From NCBI GenBank assembly GCA_002421845.1, contig DISL01000013.1:1-8360 (forward strand): DNA of 8,360 nucleotides. The letters are read 5' to 3'. The stretch is from Epsilonproteobacteria bacterium UBA6211 (lineage in GTDB: Bacteria; Campylobacterota; Campylobacteria; Campylobacterales; Arcobacteraceae). Numbering within the stretch: position 1 is the stretch's first letter; every line of letters begins with the position of its first letter. The notes under the pieces are model-generated. The model ran no database searches, was not told where the DNA came from, and saw only the letters and a list, made by a program, of their open reading frames with translations. A program made the position numbers and the translations under genes. Positions 1 to 4,580 of this stretch are shown one piece after another.

Positions 1-127
1 CAGGTGTATATATACGAGTAAGTATTGGACTTATAGCTATAGGTATGGCTTGTGCTATAGTTGTACCTGTCATAAGAGTGAGAACAGTTCGGCTAAATTC
101 TGATTTGGGTTTTAGTTTATTTATCAA
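1..127 (-). CDS. wzx: Wzx-type polysaccharide flippase, N-terminal part (runs off the left edge)
   Basis: Reading the minus strand from 127 to 1 gives 42 uninterrupted codons containing KPKSEFSR, LTLMTGTTIAQAIPIAISP and ILTRIYTP. This is the characteristic start of MOP-superfamily O-antigen/polysaccharide flippases, which move undecaprenyl-linked repeat units across the inner membrane. The visible part covers a short cytoplasmic lead-in and most of the first membrane helix. The start is inferred as TTG at 127-125. It directly follows the TAG stop of the aminotransferase gene in the same frame, so nothing further upstream is possible. An AGGA at 140-137 lies nine bases before it. The next in-frame ATG falls inside the helix and would truncate the family motif. 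Co-location with nucleotide-sugar genes fits a flippase. The symbol describes the family role only, and the remainder of the gene lies outside the window. Confidence 0.85.
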   Translation of the reverse strand, partial: MINKLKPKSEFSRTVLTLMTGTTIAQAIPIAISPILTRIYTP

Positions 128-1222
128 CTATAAATTTCCTATGATATACTCAATCTCTTCATCTGTAACATAAGGATTCATAGGTAAACTCATTATCTCT
201 TGTGATACTACCTCAGAGATTGGAAAATCTCCTTTTTTATATCCTAAGTAAAGAAAACATTCTTGAAGATGAAGAGGCATCGGGTAGTGTACTGCGGTTG
301 GAATTCCTACTTCTTTTAATTTCTCTTGTAATTCATCTCTGTTTTTTACTCTTATAGAGTATTGTGCCCAAGCACTTGTTCTTCCTTCTTCTACGAAAGG
401 AAGAACTAATTTTGAATGTTTAATTTTGAATGCTGAATTGTATTTTTTAGCCACTTCTTGTCTTAGAGCTAAATCTTTTGAGTAATATTGTAATTTTACA
501 TTTAAAACAGCTGCCTGGATAGTATCTAGTCTTCCACCCATACCAATATATTTGTGATGATATCTTTTTGATTGTCCATGAAGTCTTAAAGATTTCATTT
601 TGTTTGCTAACTCTTCATCGTTAGTGAAAACCGCTCCACCATCTCCATAACATCCAAGCGGTTTAGCTGGGAAAAATGATGTTGTAGAGATATCCCCTAA
701 ATTAGAATCTGTTTTACCATTATATGTAGAACCAAAAGATTGAGCACCATCGATTATAATTTTTAATTTTGAATGTTTAATTTTTAATTGTTCTAGTGCA
801 TCTATGTCTGCTGGTTGCCCATAAAGACTTACTGGAATTATAGCTTTTGTTTTAGATGTTATTTTCTCTTCTATTTTATTTGGGTCAATATTATAAGTTT
901 TCTCATCAATATCTACAAATACAGGAGTTGCTCCTAAAAAGGCAATTGTTTCAGCAGTTGCTATAAAAGTAAATGGAGTAGTTATCACTTCATCGCCTGG
1001 TTTTATATCAAGTGCCATCATAGCAAGAAGCAGTGCATCTGTGCCATTACTACAAGTTACAGCATATTTTGCACCCGTAAACTCTTCAAGGCTTTTTTCA
1101 AGCTCTTGTACTTCATTTCCCATGATAAAGTTACAATTTCTTGCTACTTTTAAGATAGCTTCTTCTATCTCTTCTTTATAAAGACTGTGTTGGTATTGTA
1201 AATTTGCGAAATCTATTTTCAT
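128..1222 (-). CDS. wbpE: WbpE-like PLP aminotransferase (DegT/DnrJ/EryC1/StrS family)
   Basis: This 364-residue protein is a sugar aminotransferase of the DegT/DnrJ/EryC1/StrS (fold type I, PLP) family. Motifs in order: SNGTDAL (58-64, phosphate binding), DEVITTPFTFIATA (77-90), PVSLYGQPAD (130-139), IDGAQSFG (157-164, with PLP-contacting Asp158 and Gln161) and SFFPAKPLGCYGDGGA (182-197) with the Schiff-base lysine at 187. With WbpB, WbpE converts UDP-2-acetamido-3-keto-glucuronate to the 3-amino sugar using glutamate. That assignment rests on wbpB and wbpD lying immediately upstream and on strong family resemblance. The ATG directly abuts the wbpD TAG, giving TAGATG, and a GAGGT ribosome site lies within the wbpD end, so the two are probably translationally coupled. 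Oddly, the peptide KIKHSKL appears twice (residues 147-153 and 266-272), encoded by an identical 21-bp DNA repeat. Confidence 0.93.
   Translation of the reverse strand: MKIDFANLQYQHSLYKEEIEEAILKVARNCNFIMGNEVQELEKSLEEFTGAKYAVTCSNGTDALLLAMMALDIKPGDEVITTPFTFIATAETIAFLGATPVFVDIDEKTYNIDPNKIEEKITSKTKAIIPVSLYGQPADIDALEQLKIKHSKLKIIIDGAQSFGSTYNGKTDSNLGDISTTSFFPAKPLGCYGDGGAVFTNDEELANKMKSLRLHGQSKRYHHKYIGMGGRLDTIQAAVLNVKLQYYSKDLALRQEVAKKYNSAFKIKHSKLVLPFVEEGRTSAWAQYSIRVKNRDELQEKLKEVGIPTAVHYPMPLHLQECFLYLGYKKGDFPISEVVSQEIMSLPMNPYVTDEEIEYIIGNL
407..427 (-). repeat. Intragenic AT-rich direct repeat, copy B
   Basis: These 21 bases are identical and in the same orientation as 764-784. Both are inside wbpE and both are read in the same frame as KIKHSKL (here residues 266-272). 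The segment is a run of AATT-rich units around a central GAATG on the plus strand. It is followed by a partly degenerate continuation (TTTTGAATGCTGAATTG, 424-440). A chance 21-base identity within about 1.1 kb is unlikely even in AT-rich DNA. Confidence 0.75.
764..784 (-). repeat. Intragenic AT-rich direct repeat, copy A
   Basis: Identical to 407-427 and also encoding KIKHSKL, here residues 147-153, just before the IDGAQSFG motif of the aminotransferase. It is flanked on both sides by more of the same TTTTTAATT-type sequence (759-789). This suggests a short AT-rich repeat that has spread into a tolerant surface loop without breaking the frame. Confidence 0.75.
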
Positions 1223-1825
1223 CTACTGTATTACCTCTAAGTTGTCATTTACTATTTTATATTTTGTGTTATCAAAGCTATCAATAGCAATATTATTCTC
1301 ATCAAATTTTAATGTATTTCCAGCTTTACTTACCCATCCTATTTGTCTGGCAGGTACTCCAACCATAAGAGCATATGGCTTAACATCTTTATTGACTACT
1401 GTTCCACTTCCAATAAGTGCGTATTCTCCTATAGTCACACCACAAACGATAGTAGCATTTGCTCCTATAGAACACCCTTTTTTAAGAAGAGTTTTTTTGA
1501 ACTCTTCTCGCCTTACTATAAATGCTCTTGGATTTATAACATTTGTAAATACCATAGAAGGACCTAAAAATACATCATCTTCTACTTCAACACCCTCATA
1601 AATAGAGATATTATTTTGAACTTTAACCCCGTTTCCTATATTTACCTTTGGTCCAACTACACAGTTTTGACCAAAAGAGCAATTGCTTCCAATATTTGAT
1701 CCACTTAAGATATGTGAAAAATGCCATATTTTAGTGTTATCACCAATAACTACATTTTCATCAATATATGCACTTTCGTGTGCATAGTAGTTTTTAGTTT
1801 CTAGTTTTTGGTTTTTAGTTTCCAT
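1223..1825 (-). CDS. wbpD: WbpD-like UDP-2-acetamido-3-amino-glucuronate N-acetyltransferase
   Basis: This 200-residue left-handed beta-helix acetyltransferase closely follows WbpD. It shows isoleucine-patch hexapeptide repeats from about residue 19 to 90 (for example VVIGDN, GSNIGSNCSFGQNCVVG), GPSMVFTNVINPR (about 88-100), KKGCSIGANATIVCGVTIGEYALIGSG, and the signature ALMVGVPARQIGW. WbpD transfers acetyl from acetyl-CoA to the 3-amino group of UDP-GlcNAc(3NH2)A, completing UDP-GlcNAc(3NAc)A. The homologous part begins at about residue 13 (YYAHESAY). Residues 2-12 are encoded by a degenerate heptamer array and are probably not ancestral. ATG at 1825 is the only usable start, with a weak AAGAG ribosome site. 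It overlaps by 11 bases the original stop of the broken four-helix-bundle gene upstream and directly abuts wbpE downstream. Confidence 0.93.
   Translation of the reverse strand: METKNQKLETKNYYAHESAYIDENVVIGDNTKIWHFSHILSGSNIGSNCSFGQNCVVGPKVNIGNGVKVQNNISIYEGVEVEDDVFLGPSMVFTNVINPRAFIVRREEFKKTLLKKGCSIGANATIVCGVTIGEYALIGSGTVVNKDVKPYALMVGVPARQIGWVSKAGNTLKFDENNIAIDSFDNTKYKIVNDNLEVIQ
1790..1824 (+). repeat. Degenerate GTTTWTA heptamer array forming the wbpD N-terminus
   Basis: Read on the plus strand, these 35 bases are five successive 7-mers: GTTTTTA, GTTTCTA, GTTTTTG, GTTTTTA, GTTTCCA. The last unit carries two bases of the complement of the wbpD ATG. On the minus strand the array is translated as METKNQKLETKN. 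It belongs to the same heptamer family as the arrays at 2186-2255 and 3236-3270, but in the opposite orientation to those. Confidence 0.7.
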
Positions 1826-2174
1826 GTTTTCTCTTTATTGATGTGATTAATGAATTTAACATCTTTTTAATCTCCAAAATTTTATTTCTTATCTCTTCTA
1901 TATCTTTTAGATATCCTATTTCTTTTGCTATTATTAATTGTGTTTCTAGCTAGTTTATAGAACCAAGCGCAATATACAAAAACTGTACAAACTCTTTTGG
2001 TGAATTTCTTCCACTACCTTCAGCAATATTGCTAGGTACAGAAACAGCACATCTTCTAACTTGGTCACTTAAAGCATAGCTTTCTTCTTTAGGAAAGAAT
2101 TTTACTAAAATATAAACTTCTTTAACAAGGATAATAGACTTTTTCCAAACTTCTAAATTTTCAAAACCAGTCAA
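1815..2174 (-). pseudogene. Four-helix-bundle (23S rRNA intervening-sequence, S23-type) protein gene with one in-frame TAG
   Basis: The reading frame begins with FENLEVWKKS and continues through ALSDQVRRCAVSVPSNIAEGSGRNSPKEFVQFLYIALGSIN. These are hallmarks of the S23/four-helix-bundle family (about 120 residues, structurally known, biochemical role unclear). A TAG at 1952-1950 stops it at 74 residues. The same frame then continues LETQLIIAKEIGYLKDIEEI and onward to TAA at 1817-1815, giving the normal family length of 119 codons. The family normally has glutamate at the TAG position (NELETQL), so a single GAG-to-TAG change explains the break. The start is TTG at 2174-2172, supported by a strong AGGAGGG site five bases upstream. 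Its original stop overlaps the wbpD start. Such small genes often sit within polysaccharide clusters without a known role there. A functional 74-residue product is possible but would lack the last helices. Confidence 0.8.
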
Positions 2175-2179
2175 TACAC

Positions 2180-2185
2180 CCTCCT
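2180..2185 (-). promoter_or_regulatory. Strong ribosome binding site for the four-helix-bundle gene
   Basis: The minus strand reads AGGAGG five bases before the TTG at 2174, a near-perfect anti-16S match that decides this non-ATG start. It sits immediately downstream of the ten-copy heptamer array, which ends one base upstream of it in the transcript. Confidence 0.75.
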
Positions 2186-2255
2186 CTATAAACTATAAAC
2201 TATAAACTATAAACTATAAACTATAAACTATAAACTATAAACTATAAACTATAAA
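2186..2255 (-). repeat. Ten perfect tandem copies of a heptamer (CTATAAA / TTTATAG)
   Basis: Seventy bases consist of exactly ten uninterrupted CTATAAA units on the plus strand (TTTATAG on the minus). The array begins within the last codons of wbpB, whose final residues and TAG stop (2244-2242) are encoded by the first units in transcript order. It fills the spacer up to the AGGAGG of the next gene. Because translation ends within the first two units, a change in copy number would alter only the spacer length, not the WbpB protein. Confidence 0.95.
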
Positions 2256-3201
2256 CTTTTTCACAAAACGGATGAGCTTTTTCATCTAAAGGTACTGTAT
2301 TCATTTTTCTAATATCTGAAACTATTACTATTGAATTTTTTGCATCATCAAGTCCAAATCCACCACCATTTAAAATATCATTATATGATTTTGTATGTAA
2401 ATCTGTAAACCCTTCACTAAACTCAAACTCTTCACCATCTACAGTAATACTTCTAAAAGTAGTTTTTCCAGTAGCTTTTATATCTTCTGGAATATAATCA
2501 TAATTTACAGATAAGAACCATCTAACATTTGCATTTTTTAATTTCATATATCCAGCGTTTGCATCTGCTTGTTTTAAATAAACTACATTTTCTTGTAATT
2601 CTCCAAATATCCAAGATAACATATCAAAAAAGTGAACTCCAATATTTGATGCTATTCCACCACTTTTTGACTCATCACCTTTCCAAGATTCAAAATACCA
2701 TTTTCCTCTACTTGTAAGATAAGTTAAATCTATATCATAAACTTTTGAAGGATCTTTTTCTAACTCTTTTGAAATCTTTTCTTTTAAAGCAATTATAGAA
2801 TCATGAAGTCTAAGTTGTAATATTGTATAAACTTTTTTACCACTATCTTTTTCTACTACTTTTAAATCATCTATTTGTTTTGGATTTAAAACTAATGGTT
2901 TTTCACAAATAGCATTTGAACCACTTTTTAAAGCAAATCTAATATGACTATCATGCAGATAATTTGGTGTTGTAATAGCCATATAATCTATTGTATTGCC
3001 ATCTCTTTTAAAACTATCTACAAAGGCACTAAATCTTTCAAACTCTGTAAAAAAATCAGCTTGTGGAAAATTACTATCCATTATTCCAATACCATCATAA
3101 GTATCCATAGCAACAACAAGATCATTTCCTGTCTCTTTTATAGCTTTCATATGCCTAGGTGCTATATAACCACTTGCTCCAATAAGTGCAAAATTTTTCA
3201 T
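2242..3201 (-). CDS. wbpB: WbpB-like UDP-2-acetamido-2-deoxy-glucuronate 3-dehydrogenase (Gfo/Idh/MocA family)
   Basis: An NAD-dependent oxidoreductase of the Gfo/Idh/MocA family, very similar to WbpB. It oxidises C3 of UDP-GlcNAcA to supply the keto substrate of WbpE. The N-terminal Rossmann motif is NFALIGASGYIAPRHMKAI (from residue 3), followed by AITTPNYLH (about 75-83) and the family signature CEKPLVL with the catalytic-region lysine at about 101. The C-terminal domain includes TYLTSRGKWY and SGGIASNIGVHFFDMLSWIFGEL, whose GVHFFD carries the conserved histidine and aspartate. I place the start at ATG 3201 rather than the in-frame ATG at 3216, because an AAGGA site precedes it and WbpB proteins begin MKNFALIG; the product is then 319 residues, close to the usual length. 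The last residues (VYSL) and the stop are written by the heptamer array. Confidence 0.93.
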   Translation of the reverse strand: MKNFALIGASGYIAPRHMKAIKETGNDLVVAMDTYDGIGIMDSNFPQADFFTEFERFSAFVDSFKRDGNTIDYMAITTPNYLHDSHIRFALKSGSNAICEKPLVLNPKQIDDLKVVEKDSGKKVYTILQLRLHDSIIALKEKISKELEKDPSKVYDIDLTYLTSRGKWYFESWKGDESKSGGIASNIGVHFFDMLSWIFGELQENVVYLKQADANAGYMKLKNANVRWFLSVNYDYIPEDIKATGKTTFRSITVDGEEFEFSEGFTDLHTKSYNDILNGGGFGLDDAKNSIVIVSDIRKMNTVPLDEKAHPFCEKVYSL

Positions 3202-3216
3202 ATTTTCTTCCTTCAT

Positions 3217-3239
3217 CCTTCTACCTTTTCCCTTCTACC
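3217..3239 (-). repeat. Purine-rich 14-bp-period repeat with several ribosome-site-like motifs
   Basis: On the plus strand CCTTCTACC occurs at 3217-3225 and 3231-3239 with TTTTC between. In the transcript this is a G/A-rich leader with several AAGG motifs just before wbpB. It could offer alternative ribosome sites for the ATG codons at 3216 and 3201, or simply be repeat debris next to the heptamer array. Confidence 0.4.
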
Positions 3240-3270
3240 AACTAAAAACCATAAACTAAAAACTAAAGCC
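3236..3270 (-). repeat. Degenerate GTTTWTA heptamer array at the dehydrogenase stop codon
   Basis: In the transcript direction the sequence reads in 7-base steps: GGCTTTA, GTTTTTA, GTTTATG, GTTTTTA, GTTGGTA. The three inner units (3263-3243) fit the family consensus and the outer two are more diverged. The TAG stop of the dehydrogenase (3265-3263) is formed at the junction of the first and second units. The same arrangement, with the stop inside the heptamer, is seen at the wbpB end. Confidence 0.65.
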
Positions 3271-4528
3271 TCCAAGTAGGTTTTTCAACAATACCTTTTA
3301 CATCTAAAACTATAGGTTCACCTCTTGACATACCTTTATAATCACCAGTAGTTATATCCTTAAATTTATCATGATTTACAGCAACTATAATTGCATCATA
3401 TCTTTCACTATTTAGTGGTAAACTCTCTAAAAAATTTAAAGATTTTGTTTTTTTATCACTTTCATCTATCCAGTAATCATACACTTCAACATTACACTTA
3501 AACTCTTCAAGCTCTTTTATAATATCAAAAACCTTAGAATTTCTCATATCAGGACAATTTTCTTTAAATGTAGCTCCAAGAATTAATACATTTGATCCAT
3601 TCAACTTTTTATTTTCCGCAACCATAAATTTAAGTGCTTTGTCAGCTATATATTTACTAACACTATTGTTTATCTGTCTTGCTCCTAAAATTAAATTTGG
3701 CATATATCCTAAACTTTGTGCTTTATGAGTAAGATAGTATGGGTCAACTCCTATACAGTGTCCTCCAACAAGACCTGGGAAAAGTTTTATAAAATTCCAT
3801 TTAGTTGCAGCTGCTTCTATAACATCTTGTGTATTTATATCCATCAAATCAAAAATCATAGCAAGTTCATTTATTAAAGCTATATTTACATCTCTTTGTG
3901 TATTTTCAATAACTTTTGCAGCTTCTGCAACTTTGATTGAAGATGCAAGATGTGTTCCTGCTTTTATTATAGACTTGTACAACTCATTAACTTTTTTAGC
4001 TATTTCAGGAGTACTTCCACTTGTGATTTTTAATATTTTTGTAACTGTATGCTCTTTATCTCCTGGATTAATTCTTTCAGGACTATACCCACAAAAGAAA
4101 TCTTCGTTAAATTTCAAATGTGAAAATTCTTCTAAAACTGGAACACAAACTTCTTCTGTAACTCCAGGATAAACAGTACTTTCATAAATAACTATATCAT
4201 TTTGCTTTAAAACTTTAGCAACTGTTTCACTTGATTTTATAAGAGGAGTTAAATCTGGATCATTATTATCTTTTATAGGGGTAGGAACTGTTACTATATA
4301 AATATTACAATCTTTTATATCTTCAATATTCATTGTAAATTTCATACCGTTTTTTATAGCTTCATTAACTTGCTCTTTTGAAAGCTCGAGTGTTCTATCA
4401 TATCCATTTGAAAGCTCGTCTATTCTCCATTTTGATATATCGAAACCTACTACTTGATATTTAGCTGAAAAAGCATGAGCCAAAGGAAGACCTACATATC
4501 CAAGTCCTATTACACATATTTTTGTCAT
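3263..4528 (-). CDS. tviB: Nucleotide-sugar 6-dehydrogenase, TviB/WbpO type (UDP-GlcNAc or UDP-GalNAc to the uronic acid)
   Basis: A 421-residue UDP-sugar dehydrogenase that would perform the NAD-dependent two-step oxidation of C6 on a UDP-N-acetylhexosamine. It shows the Rossmann motif VIGLGYVGLPLAHAF (6-20) and the TviB/WbpO-type segment NGYDRTLELS (41-50). Further on are IVTVPTPI (78-85), YESTVYPGVTEE (115-126), GYSPERINPGD (147-157), AEAAKVIENTQRDVNIALINE (201-221) and the catalytic cysteine in GGHCIGVDPYYL (Cys258). The C-terminal domain has LGATFKENCPDMRNSKV. The length matches the TviB/WbpO group (about 420). The following wbpB, wbpE and wbpD genes require a UDP-HexNAcA substrate, which this enzyme would supply. 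Whether it prefers the gluco or galacto sugar cannot be told from sequence. AAGGA lies ten bases before the ATG. Confidence 0.92.
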   Translation of the reverse strand: MTKICVIGLGYVGLPLAHAFSAKYQVVGFDISKWRIDELSNGYDRTLELSKEQVNEAIKNGMKFTMNIEDIKDCNIYIVTVPTPIKDNNDPDLTPLIKSSETVAKVLKQNDIVIYESTVYPGVTEEVCVPVLEEFSHLKFNEDFFCGYSPERINPGDKEHTVTKILKITSGSTPEIAKKVNELYKSIIKAGTHLASSIKVAEAAKVIENTQRDVNIALINELAMIFDLMDINTQDVIEAAATKWNFIKLFPGLVGGHCIGVDPYYLTHKAQSLGYMPNLILGARQINNSVSKYIADKALKFMVAENKKLNGSNVLILGATFKENCPDMRNSKVFDIIKELEEFKCNVEVYDYWIDESDKKTKSLNFLESLPLNSERYDAIIVAVNHDKFKDITTGDYKGMSRGEPIVLDVKGIVEKPTWRL

Positions 4529-4580
4529 TTATTTTATTTCCTTTACATAATTATTGCCACTTAATAATCTCTTATTATAC
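4529..4580 (-). promoter_or_regulatory. Short AT-rich spacer with a possible internal promoter or weak hairpin
   Basis: This 52-bp gap lies between rfbB and the dehydrogenase. It contains a perfect 6-bp A/T inverted repeat, TAATAA-TCTC-TTATTA (4562-4577). The transcript strand reads TATAAT at 4579-4574, a -10-like hexamer, without a clear -35. The stem is too weak and lacks a following U run for a convincing terminator. An internal promoter is possible but unproven. Confidence 0.25.

Noticed and set aside
1242..1601. A 119-codon open frame on the plus strand
   Set aside because: It lies entirely antisense to wbpD, whose protein is unmistakably conserved. It has no ribosome site and no recognisable protein features.
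1950..1952. Programmed stop-codon read-through (pyrrolysine-like) in the four-helix-bundle gene
   Set aside because: TAG replaces a normal glutamate by one base change. No downstream recoding hairpin is seen and nothing else suggests amber recoding: wbpB, wbpD, wbpE and the dehydrogenase all end normally at TAG.
2944..3279. A 111-codon open frame on the plus strand opposite wbpB
   Set aside because: Its composition (Cys, His, Ile, Asn and Lys rich) is that of an antisense shadow, and it runs through the heptamer array at its end.
4562..4577. AT-only hairpin after rfbB as an intrinsic terminator
   Set aside because: The six A/T pairs give too little stability and no U tract follows. The genes on either side are co-directional and belong to one cluster.
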